Positions 10,004 to 20,540 of a DNA stretch of 64,000 nt are shown here, piece by piece. Every line of letters begins with the position of its first letter. Positions within the stretch are counted from its first letter, which is position 1. Under the pieces are notes generated by a model. It was not told where the DNA came from. It ran no database searches and worked only from the letters and a program-made list of their open reading frames with translations. Origin of the DNA: Microvirga mediterraneensis (GTDB taxonomy: Bacteria; Pseudomonadota; Alphaproteobacteria; Rhizobiales; Beijerinckiaceae); NCBI RefSeq assembly GCF_013520865.1, contig NZ_JACDXJ010000001.1:992001-1056000 (forward strand), written 5' to 3'. A program made the translations under genes and the position numbers.

Positions 10004-10915
10004 GTGACCCGATTGACAGGTGTCCTTTTTGCGATTGCCGCAAACGGGCTTTTCGCGACCAGCGACACCCTGGTGAAGCTCCTCTCCCTGCATTATCCCA
10101 TCTTCCAGATCATCGCCATGCAGGCGAGCGTCGCCTGTGTCGTGGTAGGCATCGTCATCTGGCGCGACAAGGCCTACAGGCTCTCGGCGGTGCGCAATCC
10201 GAAGATGCTGATCGGGCGCGGCTTTCTCGCCGGCGTGGGGACGGTCTCCGGGTTCTATGCCTTCTCGCTCCTGCCGCTTGCGGATGTCTATGCGATCACC
10301 TTCGGCTCGCCGCTCGTCGTCACGGTCGCGGCCGCGTGGCTCCTCGGCGAACGAACGGGGCCGGCCCGATGGGTCGCGATCCTCGTCGGCTTCTCCGGCA
10401 TCCTGGTCATGGTCCAGCCGGGCTATGCGGCTTTGTCGCCCGGGCATCTGGCGGCGTTCCTCAACGTCTTCGTCGGAGCGAGCGTTATCCTGATCATGCG
10501 CACCATCGGATCGCAGGAAAACCGCGCCATCATGGTTGCGGCCGTGATGGCCGGCCAGCTGACCGCAAGCCTGCCCGGCCTGTCCCTGAGCCATGCGCCA
10601 GAGTGGAGCGATGTCGGGCTCGTGATCGTCTCCGGCCTCGTGATGGTGTCGGCGCAGTTCCTGATGATCGAGTCTCTCCGTCGCGCGCCGGCATCGAGCG
10701 TCGCGCCCATGCAATACACCAAACTCATCTGGGCCCTTCCGGTCGGGCTGTTCATGTTCGGCGACGAGCCGAAGCTGCACGTTCTCGCCGGAGCCGTCGT
10801 GGTGATCGGGTCGGTCCTGTATCTCCTCGATCATCAGCGGAGGGCGGACAACAGGGTGGCCCGCCACGAAAGGATCACGTCCAAATGTCCGGAGCCGTCA
10901 CCACAGCAGGAATGA
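10004..10915 (+). CDS. DMT-superfamily (EamA) transporter
   Basis: An inner-membrane protein of 303 residues with about ten hydrophobic segments in two repeated EamA halves (first half starts at GVLFAIAANGLFATSD, second around HLAAFLNVFVGASVIL). Members export or exchange small metabolites; substrate cannot be read from sequence. GTG start with AGGTGGGA about 10 bases upstream. It ends 4 bases before the end of the convergent galM-like gene, with no terminator between them. Confidence 0.88.
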   Translation: MTRLTGVLFAIAANGLFATSDTLVKLLSLHYPIFQIIAMQASVACVVVGIVIWRDKAYRLSAVRNPKMLIGRGFLAGVGTVSGFYAFSLLPLADVYAITFGSPLVVTVAAAWLLGERTGPARWVAILVGFSGILVMVQPGYAALSPGHLAAFLNVFVGASVILIMRTIGSQENRAIMVAAVMAGQLTASLPGLSLSHAPEWSDVGLVIVSGLVMVSAQFLMIESLRRAPASSVAPMQYTKLIWALPVGLFMFGDEPKLHVLAGAVVVIGSVLYLLDHQRRADNRVARHERITSKCPEPSPQQE

Positions 10916-10919
10916 GAGC

Positions 10920-11978
10920 TCAGACGAGCATGTCCTGAACAACGAAGAACGGGATGTGCATCACATGCCGGTACGTTTCGCCTGGACGCAGCACGGCGGA
11001 GGGGAAATGCGGGACGTTCGGCGCATTCGGATAATTCTGCGTCTCGAGCGCGAAACCGGCATGCCTGTCATAGACGGCGCCGTCCTTGCCGGTGGCCGGA
11101 ACCTTGCCGAAATGGTTGGCCGTGTAGAATTGAACACCCGGCTGGTTGGTCCAGATCTCCAACCCCCGGCGTGAGACGGGATCGACGGCCCGCGCGGCGC
11201 GTCGCAGAGGCCGTCCGTTGTCGTTGAGACAGAAATTGTGATCGTAGCCGGCCTCCGGGAGCTGCGCCGTGTCGTCGATCATCGCACCGATGGGCCGTGC
11301 CATCCTGAAATCGAAGGCCGTGCCGGCGACGGGCGCCACCTCGCCGGTCGGAATCTTTCCGGGGCCGACGGGCGTGTAATGGTCGGCGTCGATCAGGAGA
11401 TGCTGTTCGCGGACATGTCCGGACCCGTGTCCGGCGAGATTCCAGTAACCGTGATAGGCAAGGTTCACGATGGTCGGGCGATCCGTCGTCGCTTCCATGA
11501 CGATTTCGAGCGCCGGTTGGTCCGTCAGCCTGTACGTGACCGCCGTGGTGACGGCCCCGGGATAGCCCTCGTCGCCGTCGGGCCGTTTCAGGATCAGCCG
11601 AACGGCCTTGTTCGCCGTATCGGCCTCGCCGGTCCAGATCCTCTTGCTGAAGCCGCGAAAGCCGCCGTGAATGTGGTTCGGCGGCTCATTCGGCGAGAGG
11701 GTATAAGTCTCGCCGTCGAGGGTGAAGCGTGCATCGGCGATGCGGTTGGCGTAGCGGCCGCAGATTGCGCCCGCCGAGCCGCGATTCTGAACGTAGGACG
11801 CAGGGTCGTCATAGCCGAGGACGATGTCGGCCTGCCGCCCGTCGCCGTCGGGGACGAACAGGCGGTTCAAGGCGGCCGCATAGGTGATGATCGTGGCGCG
11901 GGCTCGTCCCGCCTCGATGTCGAAGGCTTCGACCGGCTCGCCGTCGATGGCGCCGAAGGCGTATTTCTGGATGCTCAT
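10920..11978 (-). CDS. galM: Aldose 1-epimerase (galactose mutarotase family)
   Basis: Interconverts alpha and beta anomers of free sugars. The 352-residue product has the family core: NRIADARFTLDG, NHIHGGFRGFSKRIW with the catalytic His pair region, NLAYHGYWNLAG, and the acid/base Glu in ALETQNYPNAPN. No signal peptide, so cytosolic. It follows the dehydratase gene on the same strand after 60 bases and is probably co-transcribed. Its presence suits a route that oxidises a free sugar directly, where the dehydrogenase uses one anomer. Confidence 0.93.
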   Translation of the reverse strand: MSIQKYAFGAIDGEPVEAFDIEAGRARATIITYAAALNRLFVPDGDGRQADIVLGYDDPASYVQNRGSAGAICGRYANRIADARFTLDGETYTLSPNEPPNHIHGGFRGFSKRIWTGEADTANKAVRLILKRPDGDEGYPGAVTTAVTYRLTDQPALEIVMEATTDRPTIVNLAYHGYWNLAGHGSGHVREQHLLIDADHYTPVGPGKIPTGEVAPVAGTAFDFRMARPIGAMIDDTAQLPEAGYDHNFCLNDNGRPLRRAARAVDPVSRRGLEIWTNQPGVQFYTANHFGKVPATGKDGAVYDRHAGFALETQNYPNAPNVPHFPSAVLRPGETYRHVMHIPFFVVQDMLV

Positions 11979-12038
11979 GGGCTGACGCGAAAATGCCGGC
12001 GGCGCCGCGATGCGGCGGCACGGCCGGCCAGGGGAGGA

Positions 12039-13760
<1,722 letters not shown>

Positions 13761-13801
13761 TCTCGTTTCACTCCCCGCGCCTGACGGCGCAAAAGCCATA
13801 T

Positions 13802-13848
13802 GTCATACAACTTTAAAAATTCGTCGTCGTTTTGAGGCCGGCTGTCAA
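13802..13848 (-). promoter_or_regulatory. Candidate promoter and GntR half-site before the dehydratase gene
   Basis: On the minus strand TTGACA (13848-13843) could be a -35 element, though no good -10 follows. Further downstream lies GTTGTATGACA, whose complement TCATACAAC matches the arm of the palindrome at 14947-14964 and a motif at 29812. This suggests autoregulated control of both sides of the locus by the GntR protein; the operator assignment is inference. Confidence 0.35.
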
Positions 13849-13880
13849 GTGCAGCCATCCCTTTTGTACGGCTTGCCGGG

Positions 13881-14669
13881 TCAGGCTTTGGCGGCGGAGC
13901 GGATTTTGACGGCCTTGGGGGCGGACGCGTCGGATGCCTGCAGAATCCGCGCCGAATAACGGTTGCGGCTGTTGGCCAGATGCGCGCGCATCATGGCGGC
14001 GGCGAGGTTCGAGTCGCCCATGGCGATGGCGTCCCGGATCGCCCTGTGCTCGCGCTCGATCACGCTGAGATAGTCGCGCTGGCGCTGGTCCGTTCCCACG
14101 GGGTCCAGCTGGCCGGAGCGGCGGGGGACGGCGAATTCTCCGAGGAAGTCCAGGAAGCGTGCGAAGTAGGGGTTCTTGGTGGCGCCCGCGAGGATGCGGT
14201 GGAACTCGAGATCGGCCGCAATGCCGTAATCCTCGCCCTTGGTGATGTTCTCCAGGGCCCGGTCGAGCGCCGCCATTTCCTCGTCTGTGCGGCGCACGGC
14301 GGCCAGCGACGCGGCCTCCACCTCCACGGCGAGGCGCAGTTCCAGCATGGCCAGGATGTCGTCCACCTCGCCGTTGCTGAGAGATGCGAAGAAATCCGAT
14401 TTCGGCGGGGGCGGGAGCACGAAGGCGCCGGCGCCCTGCCGGGTCTGGACGAGCTTGGCCGCCTTCAGGGCCGCCACGGCCTCGCGCACGACGGTCCGGC
14501 TGACGCCGGCGGCGGCCGCGAGTTCGGCTTCGGTCGGCAACCGGTCGCCCGCCTGCAGCCGTCCTTCGGCGATCTCGCGGGAGATCGCTTCCGCCAGATC
14601 GCTCACGAGATTGCGCTTGCGGGCGACGGTGTTGAGGGACAGGTCGGAAAGGAAGGAGCGTTCGTTCAT
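13881..14669 (-). CDS. GntR-family regulator, FadR (FCD) type
   Basis: 262 residues: winged helix-turn-helix (about 20-85; SREIAEGRLQAGDRLPTEAE, AAAGVSRTVVREA) followed by the all-helical FCD ligand-binding domain with the typical metal-site His/Asp pattern (LEFHRILAGATKNPYF, EHRAIRDAI). I chose the ATG at 14669 because the domain starts directly there; an 82-codon upstream extension is open but reads as noise. It is followed on the same strand by the dehydratase and galM genes and is divergent from the binding protein-aldolase-oxidase genes, so it most likely controls both arms in response to a sugar acid. Confidence 0.93.
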   Translation of the reverse strand: MNERSFLSDLSLNTVARKRNLVSDLAEAISREIAEGRLQAGDRLPTEAELAAAAGVSRTVVREAVAALKAAKLVQTRQGAGAFVLPPPPKSDFFASLSNGEVDDILAMLELRLAVEVEAASLAAVRRTDEEMAALDRALENITKGEDYGIAADLEFHRILAGATKNPYFARFLDFLGEFAVPRRSGQLDPVGTDQRQRDYLSVIEREHRAIRDAIAMGDSNLAAAMMRAHLANSRNRYSARILQASDASAPKAVKIRSAAKA

Positions 14670-14946
14670 GGGGCCGTTGATGCCTCTTGCAAGGCGCTGA
14701 GAAAGAAAGATGTCTGGATGCTGCTTCCAACTGGTTCGGAAGCGATCCGCCAAGCCCGCGCCGGGTTCCGGAGCTTCGACCGGCCGCGCGGGCGATGTGC
14801 CCGATCCGGCCGGCCAACTTGTCGTATGTCCCACTAGCTTGCCGGCGTCTCCCAAGTCAAAAGAAATTGTTATTACAGCAGCTTTCCCTGGTGGAAATCC
14901 GTCTTTGGAGCACAAGTGTGCACGGATGCGGGCCGCTTGTCAAAAT

Positions 14947-14964
14947 TTGTATGTTGCCATACAA
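14947..14964. promoter_or_regulatory. Inverted repeat in the GntR / binding-protein divergent region
   Basis: TTGTATG and CATACAA form perfect 7-base arms around TTGC, 56-73 bases upstream of the binding-protein gene. FadR-type GntR proteins bind short TNGTN-type palindromes, so this is the best operator candidate. The rest of the 350-base gap (14670-15019) shows no other clear element. Confidence 0.55.
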
Positions 14965-15019
14965 GATATGCCGCAAGTCCAGCGCCTAAGCTCGACAAAG
15001 GGAATCAGGGAGAGAACGC

Positions 15020-16000
15020 ATGAAGACATGGCTCGCCGCGATAGGCCTTTCGCTTCTCGGCGCAGGGGCTGGATTCGCCTCCGCGCAGGCGCAGGGATCG
15101 GACTGGCCGCAGAAGCAGGTTACGATCGTCGTGCCCTTCGGCCCGGGCGGCACGACCGACCTCTTCGCCCGCCTCGTGGCCGAGCAGCTCCATGCGAAAT
15201 ACGGCAAGCCCTTCATCATCGAGAACCGTCCCGGCGCCGGCGGCAATATCGGCACGACGGCGGTCGCCAAGGCCGCGCCCGACGGCCACACCCTGCTCGT
15301 CGGCACGGTGAGCACGCACGCGATCAACCCGTTCCTCTACAAGAACCTGCCCCATGATGCCGAGAAGGACTTCGTGCCGATCACGGGCTTGGCCAAGCTT
15401 CCCAATCTTCTGGTGGTGAGCCCCAAGATTCCGGTGAAGACGTTTACGGAATTCGTCGACTACGCAAAGCAAAATCCCGGCAAGCTGAACTACGGCTCGT
15501 CCGGGGCCGGAACGTCGCAGCACCTCGCGGCCGAGCTGTTCCAGCTCAAGACCGGCGCCAAGATGACCCATGTGCCGTTCCGCTCGTCCCAGGACATCGT
15601 CAACGGGCTGATCGGCGGACATATCGATCTGGCCTTCGACAACATGACCATCGCCTGGCCTCAGGCGCAGGGCGGAACCGTGCGGGCGCTCGCCGTCACC
15701 AGCCCCGACCGCAGCCAGCAGGCGCCCGAGATCCCGACCGTCGCCGAGACGCTGACCGGGTTCGATGCGACCTCCTGGAACGGATTGTGGGCGCCGGCCG
15801 GCACGCCGCAGGCCATCGTCGATACGATCGCGGCCGATGTGAAGACCATTCTCGAGAAGCCCGAGATCCAGAAGAAGGCGGCCGAAATGGCCTCGGTCAC
15901 CGCGGCGATGACCCCGAAGCAGTTCGCCGAATACATCCAGAGCGAGCGGCAGAAATGGTCCGAGGTCGTCAAGACCGTCGGCATCCAGATCGGCCAGTGA
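15020..16000 (+). CDS. Tripartite tricarboxylate transport (Bug/TctC) substrate-binding protein
   Basis: Periplasmic binding protein of 326 residues: signal peptide with cleavage near ASAQA-QG (residue about 24), then the Bug-family core with VTIVVPFGPGGTTDLFAR, NRPGAGGNIGT and YGSSGAGTSQHLA. Such proteins bind carboxylates. There are no TctA/TctB membrane genes beside it, so it must share membrane partners encoded elsewhere or act as a sensor. Start at ATG 15020 with AGGGAGAG upstream. First gene of the plus-strand arm of the sugar-acid locus. Confidence 0.92.
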   Translation: MKTWLAAIGLSLLGAGAGFASAQAQGSDWPQKQVTIVVPFGPGGTTDLFARLVAEQLHAKYGKPFIIENRPGAGGNIGTTAVAKAAPDGHTLLVGTVSTHAINPFLYKNLPHDAEKDFVPITGLAKLPNLLVVSPKIPVKTFTEFVDYAKQNPGKLNYGSSGAGTSQHLAAELFQLKTGAKMTHVPFRSSQDIVNGLIGGHIDLAFDNMTIAWPQAQGGTVRALAVTSPDRSQQAPEIPTVAETLTGFDATSWNGLWAPAGTPQAIVDTIAADVKTILEKPEIQKKAAEMASVTAAMTPKQFAEYIQSERQKWSEVVKTVGIQIGQ

Positions 16001-16077
16001 GCGCCTACCCTTGAAGAATGCGGCCGGGCAGGCCCTGGCCGCTGCAGAACTGCCCTGAAACCAGCGAGACAATCTCC

Positions 16078-17016
16078 ATGCTGACGACCATCGACACCTC
16101 TCACCTCGCCCGTTCCGTTCTGGCGGTTCCGCCATTCGCCCTGACGGGCGATTTCGAGATCAACCGGGAGGCCAATGCGAAGCTGATCCGCCATCTCGAG
16201 GCCGGCGGCGTGTCGACCCTGCTCTATGGCGGCAACGCCAATGTCCATAACTGGCCGGTGTCGAAATTCGCCGCATGGCTCGACAGCCTCGAGGAAGCGG
16301 TGGCCGAGGATACGTGGCTGATCCCCTCGGTCGGGCCCGACTGGGGCAAGCTCGTCGACGAGGCGGCGATCCTGAAGTCGCGCCGCTATCCCGTCGCGAT
16401 GGCGCTGCCGATGATCGCCCCGCAGACCCCCGAGGGCGTGGTGCGTGGGCTGCAGGATTTCGTGGATCGCTCAGGCGTGCCGCTGATCGTCTACATCAAG
16501 ACCGATCAATACGTGCCCGCCGAGGCGATGGGGCGGCTCGTGGAGCAGGGCGCCGTCTTCGGCATCAAGTATGCGGTTCCGCGCGCCGACCTGACGCAGG
16601 ATTCCTATCTGCAGGAGCTGATCGACGCGGTCGGCGCCGAGCGCATCGTCAGCGGCTTCGGCGAGCCTCCGGCGCTGCCGCATCTCACGCATTTCAAGCT
16701 CGCCGGTTTCACCGCAGGCTGCGTCTGCATCGCGCCGCACCTATCCATGACTTTCCTCCATGCGCTGAAGCGCGGCGACGAGGCCGAGGCGCGGCGCCAG
16801 CTGGAGGTCTTCATGCCGCTCGAGGCCCTGCGCGAGCGCCACAACGCGATCCGGGTCCTTCACACCGCCGTGTCTCTCTCGGGCGTGGCCGATATGGGGC
16901 CGATCCTGCCGCTCCTCACCGAGGCCGATCCGGCAGTTCATGGCGACATCCGGGAGGCCGCCCGGGCGCTTCTCGCGGCCGAAATGACCGCTCGACAGAA
17001 GGCCGCGGCTGCGTAA
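16078..17016 (+). CDS. DapA-family aldolase/dehydratase for a 2-keto-3-deoxy sugar acid
   Basis: 312-residue class I TIM-barrel lyase. The Schiff-base Lys is in FGIKYAVPR (about residue 165), the conserved Tyr in IVYIKTDQYV, and the substrate loop is YGGNANVHNWP instead of the GTTGE of DapA, so it is not lysine biosynthesis. Members cleave 2-keto-3-deoxy acids to pyruvate plus an aldehyde, or dehydrate them. ATG at 16078 is the natural start; 20 upstream codons are open but not conserved-looking. Position between a carboxylate-binding protein and a hydroxyacid oxidase suggests cleavage of a keto-deoxy pentonate to pyruvate and glycolaldehyde, but dehydration to 2-oxoglutarate semialdehyde is not excluded. 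Confidence 0.85.
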   Translation: MLTTIDTSHLARSVLAVPPFALTGDFEINREANAKLIRHLEAGGVSTLLYGGNANVHNWPVSKFAAWLDSLEEAVAEDTWLIPSVGPDWGKLVDEAAILKSRRYPVAMALPMIAPQTPEGVVRGLQDFVDRSGVPLIVYIKTDQYVPAEAMGRLVEQGAVFGIKYAVPRADLTQDSYLQELIDAVGAERIVSGFGEPPALPHLTHFKLAGFTAGCVCIAPHLSMTFLHALKRGDEAEARRQLEVFMPLEALRERHNAIRVLHTAVSLSGVADMGPILPLLTEADPAVHGDIREAARALLAAEMTARQKAAAA

Positions 17017-17079
17017 TCTGGCGGGCATCATCGGTCGGCCGGCCCCGTGCCGGCAGCATGCAAGGCGTCTGTGATCTCT

Positions 17080-18537
17080 ATGCCGGAACTCCACTCCGAT
17101 CTCCTGGGCGCGCTCTCCGCGCGCCTGGGAGCCAAGCACGTCATCGCCGATCCCGCCGGGATGGAGAGCTATCTCGTCGAGGAGCGGAAGCTCTATCGCG
17201 GCACCGCCCTGGCGGTGGTCCGGCCCGGCAGCACGGAAGAAGTCGCCTTCGTGGTGCGGGAATGCGCCAGGGCGAAGGTCGCCGTGGTGCCGCAGGGGGG
17301 CAATACCGGGCTCGTCGGGGGAGGTGTGCCGCACACGGGCATCGTCCTGTCTCTGGCTAGGCTCGACCGCATCCGCGAGGTCAATCCCTTCAACGCCACC
17401 ATGATCGTCGAGGCCGGTTGCATCCTGAGGAATGTTCAGGATGCGGCGGAAAAGGTCGACTGCATCTTCCCGCTGTCGCTCGCCTCGGAAGGATCCTGCC
17501 GGATCGGCGGCAACATCTCGACCAATGCCGGCGGCGTGAACGTTCTGCGCTACGGCAACACCCGCGAACTCGTGCTCGGGCTCGAAGTCGTCCTCGCCGA
17601 CGGCCGGATCTGGAACGGGTTGAAGAGCCTGCGCAAGGACAATACCGGTTACGACCTGAAGAACCTCTTCATCGGTTCGGAAGGAACCCTCGGCATCGTC
17701 ACGGCCGCGGTGCTGAAGCTCTTTCCGAAACCGAAGACACGCGTGACGGCCTTCATCGGCTGCGCCTCGCCCCATGCCGCGCTCGACCTTTTCGAAGGTC
17801 TGCGCCAGACCATGGGCGACGAGCTCACGGCCTTCGAGTTCATGCCGCATTTCGCCCTGGATATCGTGCTCAGGCACGCGCCCGGCGCGGTTCGCCCCTT
17901 GAGCGGCGACCATGCCGCCTATGCGCTGATCGAAGTCGCGTCGCCGGATCCCGATCTCGATCTGCGCGAGCTTCTGGAGAAAGCCCTGGGTGCCGCCTTC
18001 GAGAACGGCACCGTCGAGGACGCGGCCATCGCCGCGAGTGAGGCTCAGAACGCGGCTCTCTGGCACCTGCGCGAAAGCCTCTCCGACGTGCAGGGTCTCG
18101 AAGGAGGCTCGATCAAGCACGACGTTTCCGTGCCGGTCTCCGATGTCGCCGATTTCATCGTCACGGCGAGCCGGGCCTGCGAGGAGGCGTTGCCCGGGAT
18201 CCGCGTCTGCGCCTTCGGCCATTTCGGGGACGGCAACATCCACTTCAACCTGACCCAGCCGGTCGACATGGAAAAGCCGCTCTTTCTGGCCCAATGGGAG
18301 CGCTTCAACCGGATCGTCCACGACATCGTCCACGCCATGAACGGATCGATTTCCGCCGAGCACGGGGTCGGCCTGATCAAGCGCGACGAGTTGGCACGCT
18401 ACAAGGATCCGGTGGCGCTCGACCTGATGAAGACCCTGAAACGGGCGCTCGATCCGCAGAACATCCTCAATCCCGGAAAGGTCGTCGCCCTGGAGGGCGA
18501 TCTTCCGCCGGCGCTGCCTATGGGGAAGAAGGGATGA
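17080..18537 (+). CDS. GlcD/D2HGDH-type FAD-linked 2-hydroxyacid oxidase
   Basis: 485 residues: PCMH FAD-binding domain (about 35-215; VVPQGGNTGLVGGG, GGNISTNAGG, GSEGTLGIVT) and the C-terminal FAD-oxidase domain with the metal-site motif FGHFGDGNIHFN and SAEHGVGLIK. The family oxidises D-2-hydroxyacids such as glycolate, D-lactate or D-2-hydroxyglutarate. In this locus glycolate (from glycolaldehyde) or the hydroxyacid product of the aldolase is a reasonable substrate; GlcE and GlcF partners are absent, which favours a stand-alone D-lactate/D-2-hydroxyglutarate type enzyme. ATG 17080 preferred over GTG 17047. Confidence 0.88.
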   Translation: MPELHSDLLGALSARLGAKHVIADPAGMESYLVEERKLYRGTALAVVRPGSTEEVAFVVRECARAKVAVVPQGGNTGLVGGGVPHTGIVLSLARLDRIREVNPFNATMIVEAGCILRNVQDAAEKVDCIFPLSLASEGSCRIGGNISTNAGGVNVLRYGNTRELVLGLEVVLADGRIWNGLKSLRKDNTGYDLKNLFIGSEGTLGIVTAAVLKLFPKPKTRVTAFIGCASPHAALDLFEGLRQTMGDELTAFEFMPHFALDIVLRHAPGAVRPLSGDHAAYALIEVASPDPDLDLRELLEKALGAAFENGTVEDAAIAASEAQNAALWHLRESLSDVQGLEGGSIKHDVSVPVSDVADFIVTASRACEEALPGIRVCAFGHFGDGNIHFNLTQPVDMEKPLFLAQWERFNRIVHDIVHAMNGSISAEHGVGLIKRDELARYKDPVALDLMKTLKRALDPQNILNPGKVVALEGDLPPALPMGKKG

Positions 18538-18577
18538 TGAGTGGCTTCGAAGAAGAGATCGGCCGATCAAACTCTCA

Positions 18578-18685
18578 CCTCATCCTGAGGAGCCTGCGGA
18601 GCAGGCATCTCGAAGGAGGATCCAGAGAGCATCGGAGACGCCCTGATCCTTCGAGACGGAGCTAAAGCTCCTCCTCAGGATGAGG
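18578..18685. repeat. Dispersed palindromic repeat, copy 1
   Basis: A 108-base intergenic element bounded by perfect 15-base inverted ends (CCTCATCCTGAGGAG ... CTCCTCAGGATGAGG). Its inner part includes CCTGATCCTTCGAGACG, shared with copy 2 at 46415-46511. It has no reading frame. The rest of the 295-base gap (18538-18832) shows nothing else. Confidence 0.8.
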
Positions 18686-18832
18686 GCTAAGGGAAAGTCA
18701 AAGTCGTGCGCCGAAACCGGAGATCAACAAGCCGCATTCCCACCGCCCGTTTCGTTTCGGCGCCGATTGAGGTAACAACATCAAACCTGCAAGGTTGGCC
18801 GGCCGCCGTCGGTCCGTAAAATCTGGAGCTTC

Positions 18833-19474
18833 ATGAGCGTCCCCGCCGTCAGCAAGCAAGCCGTTCGAGATGCCGAAGCGACCAAGCGGCGGATCCTCGA
18901 TGCGGCGACGGCCGAGTTCGCAGGCCACGGCTATGGCGGGGCGCGGGTGGACCAGATCGCGGAAGCCGCCCGCACCAACAAGCGCATGCTCTATTATTAT
19001 TACGGGAGCAAGGAGGCGCTGTTTCTCGCAACCCTCGAAGCGGCCTATGACCATATCCGCGCCGCCGAGCGCGAGCTGCACCTGGAAGAGCTTTCGCCCC
19101 TGCAGGCGCTCGAGGAGCTCGTGCGGTTCACGTGGAACTATTTCGTCCAGTATCCCGAGTTCATGATGCTGCTCAACGCGGAGAACCAGCATCACGCCAA
19201 GCACCTGAAGAAATCCACCCGGGTGCACACCATGAACTCCCCGGTCATCGAGACGATCGGGGTCATCCTCAAGCGGGGCGAGAAGGCCAGGACCATCCGT
19301 CCCGGCATCGACCCGGTCCAGCTTTACGTCTCCATTGCCGGGCTCTGCTACTTCTACCTGTCGAACGTCTACACCCTGTCCGTGGCCTTCGGCCGCGAGC
19401 TTCTGTCCCCGCCGGCCATGAAGGAGCGCATCGACCACGTGGTCGATTTCGTCCTGGCGGGCGTGCGCGCCTGA
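18833..19474 (+). CDS. TetR-family transcriptional regulator
   Basis: 213 residues with an N-terminal TetR helix-turn-helix (about 15-65; RRILDAATAEFAGHGYGGAR, KRMLYYYYGSKEALF) and an all-helical ligand-binding domain containing an uncommon NAENQHHAKHLKKS stretch. It sits directly upstream of, and in the same direction as, the seven-gene importer/catabolic operon. A strong promoter and an imperfect palindrome lie between them, so it is the likely repressor of that operon. Ligand unknown. Confidence 0.9.
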   Translation: MSVPAVSKQAVRDAEATKRRILDAATAEFAGHGYGGARVDQIAEAARTNKRMLYYYYGSKEALFLATLEAAYDHIRAAERELHLEELSPLQALEELVRFTWNYFVQYPEFMMLLNAENQHHAKHLKKSTRVHTMNSPVIETIGVILKRGEKARTIRPGIDPVQLYVSIAGLCYFYLSNVYTLSVAFGRELLSPPAMKERIDHVVDFVLAGVRA

Positions 19475-19490
19475 ATTTTCCAAACAGCGC

Positions 19491-19519
19491 TTGACATGTC
19501 CGACAACCGGGCATCTAAT
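19491..19519 (+). promoter_or_regulatory. Sigma-70-like promoter of the NMT1-importer operon
   Basis: TTGACA (19491-19496), a 17-base spacer and TCTAAT (19514-19519) match the consensus in 11 of 12 bases. It points at the permease gene starting at 19694, leaving a leader of about 165 bases that contains repeat hairpins. Confidence 0.65.
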
Positions 19520-19533
19520 TAACCAGGTAGTTA
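19520..19533. promoter_or_regulatory. Imperfect palindrome just after the -10 element
   Basis: TAACCAGGTAGTTA has 4-base inverted arms (TAAC/GTTA) and two further symmetric positions. It begins right behind the -10 box, where a TetR repressor would block initiation. It also resembles a CtrA box with one mismatch (TTAA-N7-GTTA), so the protein that reads it is uncertain. Confidence 0.4.
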
Positions 19534-19580
19534 CATAGAGCGGCTGAAGCCGCCTGCCCATGCCCTTTGGAAACGCCCTG

Positions 19581-19680
19581 GAGCATCGTGCGAAGAAGTG
19601 GGAACCGGTTCTTCGCGAAGAACGATGCTCCTCGAAGAAATAGAGCAAGCACTCTGATCCCGTCGGAATGCCTGCTCTAG
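19581..19680. repeat. Intergenic repeat of the GAGCATCG family (two hairpins)
   Basis: GAGCATCGT ... ACGATGCTC (19581-19630) forms a hairpin around GTGGGAACCGG, and AGAGCA ... TGCTCT (about 19643-19678) a second. The same core words recur at 27031, 41327 and 42254. It lies in the leader of the operon below. Confidence 0.7.
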
Positions 19681-19693
19681 AGGAAGACGCTGC

Positions 19694-20500
19694 ATGACGT
19701 CGAAGCTCGCGCGCGCCAGTCAAAACCTGCTGAATTCCGCCTGGATCAAGCCGTTCGGGCTTCTCGTCCTCACGGTCGTGCTCTGGGACCTCACGGTCCG
19801 GATCTTCGCGATCCCGGCCTATCTGGTCCCGCCGCCGAAGGACGTGGCCGTGGCCTTCTGGAACGAGGGCGGCATGCTGCTCCGGGAGGCCGTCCCGACC
19901 ACGACGGCCACGCTCGGCGGCTTCCTCCTGTCCGCCCTGTTCGGCATCCCGATCGCCATGCTCATCGCGGGGTCGCGAACGGTCGAATCTTACGTCTATC
20001 CGCTGCTCGTCTTCTCGCAGTCGATCCCCAAGGTCGCGGTAGCACCGCTCTTCGTGGTGTGGTTCGGCTTCGGCATGGCCCCGAAGGTGATCTCCGCGTT
20101 CCTGCTCGGGTTCTTCCCCGTGGTCGTCGCCGGCGTGCAGGGCTTCAAATCGCTCGATCCCGAAATGCGCGACCTCGTGCGCTCCATGAAGGCGTCGCGC
20201 CTGCAAGCCTTCACCATGGTCAACCTGCCGCACGCGCTGCCGGCGATCTTCTCCGGCCTGAAGGTCTCCGTCACGCTGGCCGTCGTCGGTGCTGTCGTGG
20301 GAGAATTCGTCGGCGCCAATTCGGGCATCGGCTTCGTGCTGCAGCGGTCCATCGGCAATTTCGAGCTGCCGACCATGTTCGCGGCCCTCGTCATCCTGGC
20401 GCTGATCAGCGTCATCCTCTTCTGGATCATCGATCTCGTCGAGCGTTTCACCGTGCCGTGGCACGCCAGCCAGCGGCACGACTTTGCAGCAACCGCCTAA
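19694..20500 (+). CDS. ABC transporter permease, nitrate/taurine/NMT1 type
   Basis: 268-residue inner-membrane protein with about six segments of the binding-protein-dependent permease domain (SsuC/TauC/ThiX-like); the cytoplasmic coupling loop lies around MRDLVRSMKASRLQAF. First gene of the operon, with GAGGAAG before ATG 19694. It would form the channel with the binding protein (20541) and ATPase (21545). Confidence 0.93.
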   Translation: MTSKLARASQNLLNSAWIKPFGLLVLTVVLWDLTVRIFAIPAYLVPPPKDVAVAFWNEGGMLLREAVPTTTATLGGFLLSALFGIPIAMLIAGSRTVESYVYPLLVFSQSIPKVAVAPLFVVWFGFGMAPKVISAFLLGFFPVVVAGVQGFKSLDPEMRDLVRSMKASRLQAFTMVNLPHALPAIFSGLKVSVTLAVVGAVVGEFVGANSGIGFVLQRSIGNFELPTMFAALVILALISVILFWIIDLVERFTVPWHASQRHDFAATA

Positions 20501-20540
20501 AACAAAAAGGCGGAGCCCATAACACCATCGGAGGAAGTCC

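Noticed and set aside
16078..17016. DapA (dihydrodipicolinate synthase)
   Set aside because: The substrate loop GTTGE of DapA is replaced by YGGNANVHNWP and the locus is catabolic.
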